This document shows positions 33,999 through 43,390 of a stretch of DNA of 58,754 nucleotides, one piece after another. Below the pieces are notes generated by a model. That model was given only the letters and a program-made list of their open reading frames with translations, was not told where the DNA came from and did not search any database. This DNA comes from Streptomyces aurantiacus (GTDB taxonomy: Bacteria; Actinomycetota; Actinomycetes; Streptomycetales; Streptomycetaceae), in assembly GCF_001418335.1 (NCBI RefSeq), contig NZ_LIPP01000170.1:1-58754 (forward strand), written 5' to 3'. Both the position numbers and the translations under genes were made by a program. How positions within the stretch are numbered: the stretch's first letter is position 1; each line of letters opens with the position of its first letter.

Positions 33999-35672
33999 TC
34001 AGATGTCCAGGGCCTCGAAGCCACCGGACTGGAAGTCGTAGGCCACGGGCACCTCTATCAGGAACGGCCGGCCCAGCTCGGCGCCCTTGCGCAGGGCCTG
34101 GACCAGTGACTCGCGGTCGGTGGCGCGGACGGCGTCGCAGCCGTTGGCCTCGGCGAGTTGGACGAAGTCGACGCTCCTGAAGGCGACGGCGGGGGCGTGC
34201 GAGCGCTGGTGGCCCTTGTTCTGGTAGAGCTCGATGAGCCCGTTGCGGTCGTTGTTGACGACGACCATCACCAGCGGCAGACCGAGGCGGACCGCGGTCT
34301 CCAGATCGGCACTGTTGGAGTGGAAGCCGCCGTCGCCCGCGATGAGGAAGACGGGCTCGTCGGGGCGGGCGATCTGGGCGGCCATGGCGGCCGGCAGCCC
34401 GTAGCCGAAGCTGCTGCATCCGGCGGAGGTGAGGAAACCGTAGGGCTGGTCGGCTTTGGCGAACAGGACGCCGTAGTGGCGGAAGAAGCCGATGTCGCTG
34501 ACGAAGGTGCCGTTTTCCAGGACCGAGTTCATGCAGTCGATGACCTGGTGGACGCGCATGCCGTCGGAGTACTCCTCGTCGTCGGCGAGGAACTCGGCGA
34601 CGCGGGCGCGCAGCGGCTCGATGTCGTGCGGGGTCTTCGCCATGAGGTGGGCGGTGGCCTTGTCCAGGGTCTCGATGACCTCACGCGGATCGGCGACGAC
34701 GTCGACGGTGGGGCGGAAGAGGGCCGTGATGGGGTTGACCGTGGCGGCGACCCGGACGACCTCCTTCTCGGTGCCGCGGGTCCACATGGAGGGCCGGAGG
34801 TCCTCGGCGTAGTCGTAGCCGAGGGCGACGATGAGGTCGACGGGGCCGAAGATCTGGTCGAGGGCGGAGAAGGACAGGATGCCGTCCATGTAGCCGCTGA
34901 TCGCACCGTAGTTGAGGGGGTGGTCGTGAGGCAGAACGCCCTTGGCGGTGTAGGTGGTGACGACCGGGATGCGCAACCGCTCGGCGAAGGAGCGCAGCGC
35001 GTCGACGCCGTCGGCACGGATCACGGCGCTGCCGACGACGAGGACGGGGTGCTTCGCGGCGGCGATCTTGTCGGCGATGCCGGGGACGAGCTCGGTCCAG
35101 GTCGGGTCGACGACGGCCTTCTTGCGGTAACCGACGACGGGGGCGGCCTGGGCGGCGTCCTCGGGCACGTCGGCGCCCAGCAGGTCGATGGGCAGGCTGA
35201 GGAAGCTCGGGCCGACCGGCTCCGTGGTGCTGTGCAGGACCGCGGTGTCCACCAGGGACGTGATGTCGGCGGGGCGCTCCAGCTGGGCGCTGAACTTGGT
35301 CAAGGGCGCCATCACGGCGACGCTGTCGACGCACTGGTGGGTGACGTTGGGGAAGCAGTCGTGCGACTCGGACTGGGCCGCCATCGCGATCACCGAGCTG
35401 CGGTCCAGCGCCGAGGTGGCGACACCCGTCGACAGGTTGGTCATGCCGGGGCCGAGCGTGGCGAAGCATGCCTGCGGGCGGTTGGTCAGGCGGGCAAGCA
35501 CGTCGGCCATGACACCGGCGGTGAACTCGTGCCGGGTCAGGACGAACTCCAGCCCGTCCACCTCGTCGAAGAGGATGGCCTCCGCCTCCCGGCCGACGAC
35601 ACCGAAGACATGGTCCACGCCGTACTCGTGCAGCCGCCTCAGCAGGAGCTCCGCGGTCTTCTTGCTGGCCAT
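33999..35672 (-). CDS. ceaS: N2-(2-carboxyethyl)arginine synthase
   Basis: A 557-residue thiamine-diphosphate enzyme that joins L-arginine and glyceraldehyde-3-phosphate in the first step of clavam biosynthesis. The activating glutamate is in VLTRHEFTAGVMADVL, and the ThDP/magnesium motif is IAGDGGFHSNSADLE with a downstream VVVNNDRNG. Long blocks such as QSESHDCFPNVTHQC and SDIGFFRHYGVLFAKADQP match CeaS rather than acetolactate synthase. The ATG at 35672 follows a GAGG motif. It is the first gene of the operon and is divergent from the aldo-keto reductase. Confidence 0.96.
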   Translation of the reverse strand: MASKKTAELLLRRLHEYGVDHVFGVVGREAEAILFDEVDGLEFVLTRHEFTAGVMADVLARLTNRPQACFATLGPGMTNLSTGVATSALDRSSVIAMAAQSESHDCFPNVTHQCVDSVAVMAPLTKFSAQLERPADITSLVDTAVLHSTTEPVGPSFLSLPIDLLGADVPEDAAQAAPVVGYRKKAVVDPTWTELVPGIADKIAAAKHPVLVVGSAVIRADGVDALRSFAERLRIPVVTTYTAKGVLPHDHPLNYGAISGYMDGILSFSALDQIFGPVDLIVALGYDYAEDLRPSMWTRGTEKEVVRVAATVNPITALFRPTVDVVADPREVIETLDKATAHLMAKTPHDIEPLRARVAEFLADDEEYSDGMRVHQVIDCMNSVLENGTFVSDIGFFRHYGVLFAKADQPYGFLTSAGCSSFGYGLPAAMAAQIARPDEPVFLIAGDGGFHSNSADLETAVRLGLPLVMVVVNNDRNGLIELYQNKGHQRSHAPAVAFRSVDFVQLAEANGCDAVRATDRESLVQALRKGAELGRPFLIEVPVAYDFQSGGFEALDI

Positions 35673-35925
35673 GAGGAACCTCGTTTCATCCGGTCAGGGA
35701 GGGCACGCGTCGGGGGAGAGCCGCGTGCCGGGTACGAAGCCGCCTGCGCTGGGCGCCGCGGCGATCACCAACCACTGTCGGTACGGCCTCTTGCGTTCGG
35801 GTGGACCTCCGGCTTGCCCCCGCGTACGGTGCCGACCGTCCAGCGCTTCGCCACCACGGCACGCTGTCATCTCGGACGGGAACTCCCGTGGGCGGCACGG
35901 GACATCGAGGGCCGAGGAGATTCGA
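35673..35925. promoter_or_regulatory. Divergent promoter region, ceaS and aldo-keto reductase
   Basis: This 253-base gap must hold the promoter of the ceaS operon and that of the aldo-keto reductase. ACGGGA-AC-TCCCGT at 35876-35889 is a dyad near the reductase side. No heptamer repeats of the CcaR type were recognised. Confidence 0.5.
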
Positions 35926-36921
35926 GTGCGATCACCGTCCATGCCTCCCCTGCGCAGACTGCGGCAGCTGGAGGTGAGTGCGCAGGGGTTCGGCTGTCTG
36001 CCCACCACGGTCTTCTACGGCAGTCCTACGCGGACCGAGGCCACAGCTGTGCTGCGTGCCGCCCTGGACGCCGGGGTGACACTGTTCGACACGGCCGACG
36101 TACAGGGACTCGGCGCGGGTGAGGAACTACTGGGCGAGGTGCTCGCCGGCCGTCGGGACGAGGTGCTGATCGCCACCAAATTCGGGATGCGGCGCGGCGG
36201 CGACGGCTCGTTCCTGGGGCTGTGCGGCCGGCCCGAGTACGTGCGCGAGGCATGCGACGCCTCGCTGCGGCGCCTGGGTACGGACCGGATCGACCTGTAC
36301 TACCAGCACTGGATCGACCCCGAGGTACCGGTCGAGGAGACGGCCGGAGCGGTGGCCGAGTTGGTACGGGCGGGGAAGGTGCGCTCCTTCGGGCTGTCGG
36401 AGCCGTCCGCCGACAGTGTGCGGCGTGCCGACGCCGTCTTTCCGGTGACCGCGGTGCAGAGCGAGTGGAGCCTGTGGTCGCGGGATGTCGAGGACGAGGT
36501 GGTGGGCGTCTGCCGGGAGCGCGGGATCGGCCTGGTGGCCTACGCACCGCTCGGGCGAGGCTTCCTGACGGGGGCGATCCGCCACCACAGCCAGCTGACC
36601 GCGGACGATTTCCGGCAGAACCTGCCGCGGTTCCAGCCGGCGAACCTGGAGCGCAACCTGGCGATCGTGCGACGCCTCGACACACTCGCCCGCCGGCTCG
36701 GCGTGTCGGCCGCGTGTCTGGCCCTGGCCTGGCTGCATCACCAGGGCCCGGACGTGATCCCCATCCCGGGCACGACGTCCCCGGCCCACCTCGCCGACAA
36801 CCTCGCCGCCACCCGGCTGGCCCTCGGCCCCAGCGAGTCGGCGGCCCTGCGGGAGGTGGCGGCCCTGCGCGTGCACGGTGAGCGCTACCGTCCCGAGATG
36901 CTGGCGATGACGGGCACCTGA
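35926..36921 (+). CDS. Aldo-keto reductase, Cvm1-like
   Basis: A 331-residue aldo-keto reductase. In S. clavuligerus Cvm1 is needed for 2-hydroxymethylclavam, probably reducing an aldehyde. The active site keeps Asp55 (LFDTAD), Lys85 (IATKFG) and His128 (YYQHW), but the position of the catalytic Tyr, five residues after the Asp, is Gln60 (DTADVQGLG). Either the reductase activity is lost or another residue serves as the acid. GTG at 35926 was chosen because GAGGAG lies 6 bases upstream; an ATG at 35941 is possible. It ends at a strong hairpin shared with the convergent aminotransferase gene. Confidence 0.9.
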   Translation: MRSPSMPPLRRLRQLEVSAQGFGCLPTTVFYGSPTRTEATAVLRAALDAGVTLFDTADVQGLGAGEELLGEVLAGRRDEVLIATKFGMRRGGDGSFLGLCGRPEYVREACDASLRRLGTDRIDLYYQHWIDPEVPVEETAGAVAELVRAGKVRSFGLSEPSADSVRRADAVFPVTAVQSEWSLWSRDVEDEVVGVCRERGIGLVAYAPLGRGFLTGAIRHHSQLTADDFRQNLPRFQPANLERNLAIVRRLDTLARRLGVSAACLALAWLHHQGPDVIPIPGTTSPAHLADNLAATRLALGPSESAALREVAALRVHGERYRPEMLAMTGT

Positions 36922-36939
36922 CCCCGGCGGTACGACAGC

Positions 36940-36984
36940 GGCCGCGCCGCTCCCCCTTGCTGACGGACGGGGAGCGGCGCGGCC
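36940..36984. terminator. Bidirectional terminator hairpin
   Basis: GGCCGCGCCGCTCCCC (36940-36955) and GGGGAGCGGCGCGGCC (36969-36984) form a perfect 16-base stem with a 13-base loop. It lies between the convergent aldo-keto reductase and class III aminotransferase genes. No T-tract is present, which is usual in streptomycetes. Confidence 0.8.
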
Positions 36985-37079
36985 ATGTGCTTGTCGGTGG
37001 ACTGTTCCCGGGGCGCCCGGCGCCTGAAGGAATGTGCCTGCGGGAGGTGTGCCCGCAGTCGGGTGCCGGCAGTCGGGTG

Positions 37080-38450
37080 TCAGCGGACGGAGCCGTCCGT
37101 TCCGAGCCGTTCGAGGACGAAGCGGAAGCCGTCGACGATCTTGTCGGCGGTACCCCGGTCGAGTACCAGTGGCGGGGAGACAATCAGCGCGTGCGCGTTG
37201 TTGCGGACCAGGATCCCCGCCTGTTCGCGCAGTGCGTCGGCGACCCGCAAGGTGCCACCGGGCAGGTCGGCGCCCGTCTCCTGGTCGGACACCAGCTGGA
37301 CGGCGAGCATCAGCCCGATCTGCCGGACGTCGCCCACCGCGGGCAGGCCGAGCAGTCTGCTGCGCAGCCCGGCGGCGAGATACGCACCCGTCCCGGTGGC
37401 ATTGGCGAGCAACCCCTCCTTCTCGATGATGTCGAGGTTGGCGAGGGCGACCGCGCAGGCGGTGGGGTGACCGGTGTAGGTGAAGCCGATCGGGAAGCCG
37501 CCCTCCGCCCCGACGACCTCGGAGACCTCCTCGCTCACCAGCACCGCGCCGTGCGGGATGTAGCCCGAGGTGATGCCCTTGGCGGTCACCAGGATGTCCG
37601 GTACGACGCCGAAGTGCTCGGCGCTGTACCACCGGCCGGTGCGCCCGAACGCCGTGACGACCTCGTCGAAGATCAGCAGGATGCCGTGCCGGCGCAGCAC
37701 CTCGGCGACGCGCGGCCAGTAGTCGGCGGGCGGTACGACGGCACCGTACCCGCCCATGACGGGTTCGCCGATCATCGCGGCGATGTGCTCCGGGCCGATC
37801 TTCTCGATCGCCGCCTCCAGCTCGCGGACGCAGAAGTCCGTGGGGTCCTCACCGGCGTACCACTGCTTCTGGTAGGGGTGGGGCGGGGTCAGGAAGTGCA
37901 CGTTCGGGACGACCGGGCCGAAGCCGTCCTGGTAGACGGGGGAGCCCGACAGACTGCCGCTGCCGTAGCCGATGCCGTGGTAGGCGGTGTGGCGGGAGAG
38001 GACCCAGTTCCGCCCGGACGCTCCCTTGCGGTGATGGTAGTAGCGGGCCAGGCGCAGGGCGATCTCGTTGCCCTCGGAGCCGCCGCTGGTGTAGAAGACC
38101 CGGTCCAGGCCCGGGGGTGCCAGGTCGGTCAGGCGCGTCGCCAGCTCGATGGCCCGGTCGTTGGTGATGGTGCCCCAGGTGTGGAAGTAGTCGAGCCTGC
38201 CCAGCTGTTCGGCCGCGGCCGCCGCCAACTCGCGACGGCCGTGTCCGACCTGCATCACCCCGAGCACGGCCGAGGCATCCAGGTACTCCCTGCCGTCCGC
38301 GTCCCACACGCGGCAGCCCTCTCCCTTGACGAGGACCGTGCGGTCCTCCCTGCCGTCGGGCAGGAGCGGGTGCAGTATCCGTTCCCGGTCCAGCCGCACC
38401 AACTCACCGGTGGCGTGCCTGGACCGGGAGATCCCGGTAGCTGCGGTCAT
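37080..38450 (-). CDS. Class III PLP aminotransferase, Cvm6-like
   Basis: A 456-residue omega-type aminotransferase with FYTSGGSEGNEIALRLAR, the aspartate of LLIFDEVVTAFGRTG and the PLP lysine at about 291 in ILVTAKGITSGYIPHGAV. In S. clavuligerus Cvm6 is an aminotransferase of the 5S clavam cluster and is needed for those products, possibly to remove the amine of clavaminate. The ATG at 38450 has CGGAGGTG upstream; longer frames lack a site. It is divergent from the Cvm5-like monooxygenase. Confidence 0.9.
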   Translation of the reverse strand: MTAATGISRSRHATGELVRLDRERILHPLLPDGREDRTVLVKGEGCRVWDADGREYLDASAVLGVMQVGHGRRELAAAAAEQLGRLDYFHTWGTITNDRAIELATRLTDLAPPGLDRVFYTSGGSEGNEIALRLARYYHHRKGASGRNWVLSRHTAYHGIGYGSGSLSGSPVYQDGFGPVVPNVHFLTPPHPYQKQWYAGEDPTDFCVRELEAAIEKIGPEHIAAMIGEPVMGGYGAVVPPADYWPRVAEVLRRHGILLIFDEVVTAFGRTGRWYSAEHFGVVPDILVTAKGITSGYIPHGAVLVSEEVSEVVGAEGGFPIGFTYTGHPTACAVALANLDIIEKEGLLANATGTGAYLAAGLRSRLLGLPAVGDVRQIGLMLAVQLVSDQETGADLPGGTLRVADALREQAGILVRNNAHALIVSPPLVLDRGTADKIVDGFRFVLERLGTDGSVR

Positions 38451-38645
38451 GGAAAAGCACCTCCGAAGACTCATGGATGCGGGCACAGCGGCCGGCTGTC
38501 GCCCGCGCCCAGTGTCACGAACCCGGACTGCCCCCAGTTGGACGAGTCCTGCCAATGCCTGCGCATGCGGCGGATCCAGCTGTCCGCAAACCGGCCCTGG
38601 GAATGTCTGTCACGGACATCGACCAGCGAGAGAGGAGAACCAGCG
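38451..38645. promoter_or_regulatory. Divergent promoter region, Cvm6-like and Cvm5-like
   Basis: This 195-base gap has a short dyad ATGTC-7-GACAT near 38604-38620, just before the monooxygenase ribosome binding site. No other pattern is clear. It should carry the promoter for the four genes on the plus strand. Confidence 0.4.
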
Positions 38646-39830
38646 GTGAAATCCATTTTGTTCTACCTGCCGAGTACGGGCAGCCATATGCAGATCACCC
38701 GGGGGATGGCGGGCACAAATCCTGCCAATTACCAGAACATGCTCAGGCAGCTCACCCACCAGGTGCGCGCGGCCGATGAAATGGGCTACTGGGGGGCTTC
38801 CTTCACCGAGCACCACTTTCACATCGAGGGTTTCGAGGTCTCGAACAACCCGATTCTGCTCGGCCTGTACCTGGGTCAGCAGACCAAGAACATCCGCATC
38901 GGGCAGATGGCGAACGTGCTGCCGCTGCACAATCCCATCCGGCTCGCCGAAGACCTGTCGATGCTGGATCACATGATGCGTGGCCGCACCTTCGTGGGCA
39001 TCGCCCGCGGCTTCCAGCGCCGCTGGGCCGATGTCATGGGGCAGGTGTACGGCGTCGGCGGCACCCTCTCCGACCGCAGCGAGAGCGACCGGCGCAACCG
39101 GCGGCTGTTCGAGGAACACTGGGAGATCATCAAAAAGGCGTGGACCAACGAGACCTTCACGCACGAGGGCGAGCAGTGGACCATCCCGCCGAAGGACCTG
39201 GAGTTCCCCTACGACGCCGTGCGTCGCTTCGGCCGCGGCCAGGACGACGCCGGCCGCATCGTCGAGGTCGGGATCGCGCCGCGGCCCTACCAGAACCCGC
39301 ATCCGCCGGTGTTCCAGCCGTTCAGCTTCAGCGAGGACACCTTCCGGTTCTGCGCCCGGGAGAACGTCGTCCCCATCGTCATGCACACCGACCCGGTGAG
39401 GGTGGGCGAGCTGCTCGACGTCTACGTCGAGGAGGCGGAGGCGGCCGGCCGGGGCCGACTGGCTCGCGGTGAGAGCGTCGGGGTGATGCGGGACGTGCTG
39501 GTGTCCCGGAACAAGGAGGAGGCACACCACTGGGCGCGCCATGGAGGCGGTTTCATCTTCGACAACTGGTTCGGTCCCATGGGCTTCACCGAGGCACTGC
39601 GCAACACCGGCGAGACCGGGCCCATCGGCTCCGACTACGACACGCTGGTCGAGCGGGGCCTGGAGTGGGTGGGCACGCCCGACGACATCAACCGCAAGAT
39701 CGAGCGGCTCGTGGAGCACCACACCCCTGAGTATCTGCTGCAGTGCCAGTACTCCGGGCCGATCCCGCACGACGTGCAGATGCGCAGCCTGGAGCTGTGG
39801 GCCACCGAGATCGCGCCCAACTGGCTCTGA
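38646..39830 (+). CDS. cvm5: Luciferase-like flavin monooxygenase, Cvm5-like
   Basis: A 394-residue bacterial luciferase-like monooxygenase (TIM barrel). It shows ADEMGYWGASFTEHHF, MANVLPLHNPIRLAEDLSML and GIARGFQRRWADVMG. Cvm5 is required for 5S clavams in S. clavuligerus and probably oxidises the intermediate in which the C5 configuration is changed. Reduced flavin could come from the flavin reductase three genes downstream. The GTG at 38646 has GAGAGGAG upstream. It is the first of four closely spaced genes: this gene, Cvm2-like, OrfA-like, flavin reductase. Confidence 0.92.
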   Translation: MKSILFYLPSTGSHMQITRGMAGTNPANYQNMLRQLTHQVRAADEMGYWGASFTEHHFHIEGFEVSNNPILLGLYLGQQTKNIRIGQMANVLPLHNPIRLAEDLSMLDHMMRGRTFVGIARGFQRRWADVMGQVYGVGGTLSDRSESDRRNRRLFEEHWEIIKKAWTNETFTHEGEQWTIPPKDLEFPYDAVRRFGRGQDDAGRIVEVGIAPRPYQNPHPPVFQPFSFSEDTFRFCARENVVPIVMHTDPVRVGELLDVYVEEAEAAGRGRLARGESVGVMRDVLVSRNKEEAHHWARHGGGFIFDNWFGPMGFTEALRNTGETGPIGSDYDTLVERGLEWVGTPDDINRKIERLVEHHTPEYLLQCQYSGPIPHDVQMRSLELWATEIAPNWL

Positions 39831-39885
39831 CCTTCCCCTTCCCCAGCGGATCACGACTCCCGCAGGTACGACGACGAGGAGAACC

Positions 39886-40356
39886 ATGCCGAGCAACCAG
39901 GCCGCGACGACGGACGAGCAGCGCAAGGCCGTCGTCATCGCGTACCTCAAGGCGTTCGACAACGGAGGCACCGGCACCGACGGCCGTTCCGTCCTCGACT
40001 TCTTCGCCCAGGACGCGCAGTTCTTCTTCCCCAAGTGGGGTCTGGCGAAGGGCAGGCCGGAGATCTCCCGGCTCTTCGACGACCTGGGCCCGACGATAAA
40101 GTCGATCACCCATCACTTCTGGTCCTTCAACTGGCTGACGACCGGCACCGACCTGCTCGCGGTGGAGGGCACCACCCACGGCGAGCATCACGACGGTCCC
40201 TGGCACGTCGGCCTGCCCGAGTGGGGAGCCGGCCGGTTCTGCGGAGTCTTCGAGGTCCGCGACGACCTGATCCAGCGCGCCTTCATCTACATGGATCCCG
40301 ACTACGCCGGCCAGGACACCGCCCGCTACCCCTGGCTCGACGGCACCCGACACTGA
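39886..40356 (+). CDS. cvm2: SnoaL/NTF2-like protein, Cvm2-like
   Basis: A 156-residue single-domain NTF2/SnoaL-fold protein. Its start (AVVIAYLKAFDNGG) and the strands FFPKWGLAKGRPEI and GRFCGVFEVRDDLIQRAFIY fit the fold. Cvm2 is required for 5S clavams in S. clavuligerus and has been called an isomerase. It may help change the C5 stereochemistry together with Cvm5. The ATG has a GAGGAGAACC site; the spacing to Cvm5 is 55 bases. Confidence 0.85.
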   Translation: MPSNQAATTDEQRKAVVIAYLKAFDNGGTGTDGRSVLDFFAQDAQFFFPKWGLAKGRPEISRLFDDLGPTIKSITHHFWSFNWLTTGTDLLAVEGTTHGEHHDGPWHVGLPEWGAGRFCGVFEVRDDLIQRAFIYMDPDYAGQDTARYPWLDGTRH

Positions 40357-40384
40357 CAGATCACCGATGTTCGGAGGAACCGAT

Positions 40385-41584
40385 ATGGACGTCCTGGCCA
40401 CGCTCCGCCGGCAACCCAGCCTGAACCTCTTCCCGATCGAGAACCGCCTTTCCCCCCGGGCCCTGGAGGCGCTGTCCTCCGATGCCAACAACCGCTATCC
40501 GTACTCGGAGACGGACGTCGCCGTGTACGGCGACGTCACCGGTCTGAACGACGTCTTCACCTACTGCACCGACCTGACGAAGCAGTTCTACGGAGCCCGG
40601 CACGCCTACGTGAACTTCCTCTCGGGCCTGCACACCATGCACACCGTCATCACCGCTGTCGCCACGGCGGGCGACCGGGTGATGGTGCTGGCGCCCGAGG
40701 ACGGCGGCCACTACGCCACGGCGACGATCTGCCGGGGCTACGGTCACGAGGTCGACTTCCTGCCGTTCGACCGCGGCACTCTGGAGATCGACTACGCCAA
40801 GCTGGCCACCACGGTCGCCGAGCGCCCCGTCGACCTGATCTATCTCGACGCGTCCTCGATGCTGCGCTTCCCGGACGCCCGCGCTCTTCGGGCCGCCGCG
40901 CCCGACGCGCTGATCTGCCTCGATGCCTCGCATCTGCTGGGCCTGCTGCCGGTGGCTCCGCAGACGCTGGTCCTGGACGGGGGCTTCGACAGTATCTCCG
41001 GCAGCACCCACAAGACGATGCCGGGACCGCAGAAGGGTCTGCTCGTCACCAACAGTGACCGTATGGCGGAGCTGGTCGGTGCCCGCATCCCCTTCACGGC
41101 GTCGAGTTCGCACTCCGCGAGCGTCGGGTCCCTGGCGATCACGCTTGAGGAACTCATGCCGCACCGTACGGCCTATGCCCAGCAGGTCATCGACAACGCC
41201 CGGGCGCTGGGCAGCCAGCTGGCGTCGCGCGGCTTCGACGTGGCCGGGAAGGACTTCGGTTACTCCGAAACCCACCAGGTGTGGGTCCACCTGCCCGACG
41301 GGCACACCACGCACCAGTGGGGGAGGACCCTGACCGCGGCCGGTATCCGGTCCACGACCGTGCAGCTGCCCAGCACCGGCCGGCCCGGACTGCGGCTCGG
41401 CACCCAGGAACTGACCCGCTGGGGCATGCGGGAGAGCGACATGAGCGTGGTGGCCGACCTGCTCGCCCGGCTGCTGCTGCGTGGCGAGGCGGTCAAGGAG
41501 ATCGCCGAGGACGTCTCCACCCTCGCCCTGTCCTACCCGGGGGTCGCCTTCGCGGGGCCGCTCGCGCCCCTCGCCTCTCGGTGA
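40385..41584 (+). CDS. SHMT-like PLP enzyme, OrfA-like
   Basis: A 399-residue fold-type I enzyme of the serine hydroxymethyltransferase group, with NLFPIENRLSPRALEAL at the N-terminus, FLSGLHTMHTVITA and the PLP lysine at about 210 in GSTHKTMPGPQKG. OrfA of S. clavuligerus belongs to the alanylclavam genes and resembles SHMT. It probably forms the carbon-carbon bond of the alanyl side chain by an aldol-type reaction with glycine. GGAGGAACC precedes the ATG. It overlaps the flavin reductase gene by four bases. Confidence 0.9.
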   Translation: MDVLATLRRQPSLNLFPIENRLSPRALEALSSDANNRYPYSETDVAVYGDVTGLNDVFTYCTDLTKQFYGARHAYVNFLSGLHTMHTVITAVATAGDRVMVLAPEDGGHYATATICRGYGHEVDFLPFDRGTLEIDYAKLATTVAERPVDLIYLDASSMLRFPDARALRAAAPDALICLDASHLLGLLPVAPQTLVLDGGFDSISGSTHKTMPGPQKGLLVTNSDRMAELVGARIPFTASSSHSASVGSLAITLEELMPHRTAYAQQVIDNARALGSQLASRGFDVAGKDFGYSETHQVWVHLPDGHTTHQWGRTLTAAGIRSTTVQLPSTGRPGLRLGTQELTRWGMRESDMSVVADLLARLLLRGEAVKEIAEDVSTLALSYPGVAFAGPLAPLASR

Positions 41585-42081
41585 TCCCCGGCACACTCGA
41601 CGCCACGCTGTTCCGGTCGGTGCTCGGGCATTACCCCACCGGGGTGGCCCTCGTCACCAGCGCCGGCGAGCCGCCGGCGGGGATGATAGTGGGGACGTTC
41701 ACCTCGGTCTCCCTCGATCCACCGCTGGTCGGGTTCCTGCCCTCGAAGGCGTCGACCTCCTGGCCGCGCATCCGCGCCGGGGGCAGCTTCTGCGTGAACG
41801 TTCTGGGAGCGGACCAACGCGAGGTCTGCCTGGCCTTCACCTCCCGGGACACCACGCGCTGGGAGGTGCCCCACCACCAGGCGCCGTCCGGGGCGCCGGC
41901 GCTCTCCGGGGCGATCGCCTGGATCGACTGCGATCTGGCGGACGAGACCGAGGCCGGTGACCACTGGTTCGTGACCGGTCATGTCCGCCGGTTCCAGGTG
42001 CAGCACGAGGGGGAACCGCTGCTCTTCCTGCGGGGAGAGTTCGGGGCGTTCGCACCCTGCCCGGCCCCGGTCCTCGACTGA
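41581..42081 (+). CDS. cvm3: Flavin reductase, Cvm3-like
   Basis: A 166-residue flavin reductase-like protein with the family start FRSVLGHYPTGVALVT, followed by VGTFTSVSLDPPLVGFLPSKAS and GGSFCVNVLGADQ. It should supply reduced FMN to the luciferase-like monooxygenase. In S. clavuligerus Cvm3 has this function but is dispensable. The GTG overlaps the stop of the OrfA-like gene. A strong hairpin follows. Confidence 0.9.
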   Translation: MIPGTLDATLFRSVLGHYPTGVALVTSAGEPPAGMIVGTFTSVSLDPPLVGFLPSKASTSWPRIRAGGSFCVNVLGADQREVCLAFTSRDTTRWEVPHHQAPSGAPALSGAIAWIDCDLADETEAGDHWFVTGHVRRFQVQHEGEPLLFLRGEFGAFAPCPAPVLD

Positions 42082-42101
42082 TCCGGTACCGGTCCTGCTC
42101 G

Positions 42102-42147
42102 GAGCACGAGGCCGTTTCCCCACTCCCGGGGAAACGGCCTCGTGCTC
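42102..42147. terminator. Bidirectional terminator hairpin
   Basis: A perfect 20-base stem (42102-42121 with 42128-42147, arms beginning GAGCACGAGG and ending CCTCGTGCTC) and a 6-base loop lie between the convergent flavin reductase and dehydratase genes. Confidence 0.9.
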
Positions 42148-42181
42148 TGCGGTCTGCCGCGAGGGAGCCGGGACCGGGCTG

Positions 42182-43195
42182 TCAGACCGCCCGGCTCGCC
42201 GCGCCGAGGGACGCGAGGTCGGTGTTGCCGCCGGACAGGACCAGGACCACGACCCCGCCCGCGGGCACGGCGACCTCTCCGGTGCGCAGCGCGGCCAGGC
42301 CCACCGCGGCCGACGGTTCGAGGATCAGACGGGTCGCCCGCATCAGATCGATCCAGGCCAGGCGGATCTCCTCCTCGGACACCTGGACGAGTTGATGGGT
42401 GTGGTGCAGGACGTGGTGGTAGGTGTGAGTCCCGGCGAACGGCGCGTTCAGGCCGTCGGCCATCGACGTCGGCGCGGTCGGCAGGGACACGGGTCCCCCG
42501 GACTCGACGGCGTGTGCGAGGGCACGGGCCGCAGCGGGTTCCACGCCGACGACCCGCGTGCTCGGCGAGAGCGCGGCGAACGCGGCACCGATCCCGCTCA
42601 GCAGACCGCCCCCGCCGACCGGGGCCAACAGGACGTCCACCCATGGCAGGGCCTGCCAGACCTCCAGGCCCACCGTGCCCTGCCCCCCGATCACGTCGAG
42701 ATCGTCGAAGGGGTGCAGCAGCAGCGCGCCGTTGCGCTCGGCGAACCGCTGTGCCGCGGCGACGAAGTCCTCGCCCTCGATGACGGTGGCACCGTGCCGT
42801 CGTATCGCGTCGATCTTGGTGGCGACCGCGCCCGGCGGGACGAAGACGGTGGCGGGGACACCGAGCCGACGGCTCGCGTAGGCGAGCGCGGCGCCGTGGT
42901 TGCCGGCCGAGAACGTCACCGCGTGGGAAGGCCGCTCGCCTCTCTCCCCGCGGGCGAGCAACGCGTTGGTCGCTCCCCGGACTTTGAAGCTACCGGTGTG
43001 CTGCAGGTTCTCGGCCTTGAGCAGCACCTGGCAGCCGAACGCGAGAGAGAGCTCCTCACAGGGCAGGAGCGGGGTCTCCAGCACCCGGCCGGTCAGCCGG
43101 GCTGCGGCCGACTTGAGGTCCTGTTCCGTCAGGAGGGGGGAGGGTGTAGCTCGGTTCCCGGTGTCGATGTCCACCGGAGTGGCGTCCGTATGCAT
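42182..43195 (-). CDS. Threonine/serine dehydratase-like PLP enzyme, OrfD-like
   Basis: A 337-residue fold-type II enzyme with the PLP lysine at about 71 in TGSFKVRGATNAL, the carboxylate loop FSAGNHGAALAYA and the phosphate loop VGGGGLLSGIGAAF. OrfD in S. clavuligerus is a threonine dehydratase-like alanylclavam enzyme. It may dehydrate or cleave a hydroxylated side chain. The ATG at 43195 has GAGGTG upstream; GTG at 43204 is possible. It is divergent from the RidA gene, which fits: RidA proteins destroy the enamine products of such dehydratases. Confidence 0.9.
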   Translation of the reverse strand: MHTDATPVDIDTGNRATPSPLLTEQDLKSAAARLTGRVLETPLLPCEELSLAFGCQVLLKAENLQHTGSFKVRGATNALLARGERGERPSHAVTFSAGNHGAALAYASRRLGVPATVFVPPGAVATKIDAIRRHGATVIEGEDFVAAAQRFAERNGALLLHPFDDLDVIGGQGTVGLEVWQALPWVDVLLAPVGGGGLLSGIGAAFAALSPSTRVVGVEPAAARALAHAVESGGPVSLPTAPTSMADGLNAPFAGTHTYHHVLHHTHQLVQVSEEEIRLAWIDLMRATRLILEPSAAVGLAALRTGEVAVPAGGVVVLVLSGGNTDLASLGAASRAV

Positions 43196-43390
43196 CGCCT
43201 GCACCTCGTTTCAGGGCAAGGGCGGGCCCGGAGGGGCGCCGCTGACGGGCGCCGACTCTGCCAGCGATCGCTTGCGGACCGCTGACCGTGGACGTCCGGC
43301 GGACCGACGGGGGTGTCAGCAAAAGCCCAGGGAATCGCAAGGACCCGGTGGCACTGTCGATGGCGACCACATTCCGTCACAGGAGGTTCC

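Noticed and set aside
33999..35672. Acetolactate synthase
   Set aside because: Sequence blocks and operon partners identify carboxyethylarginine synthase.
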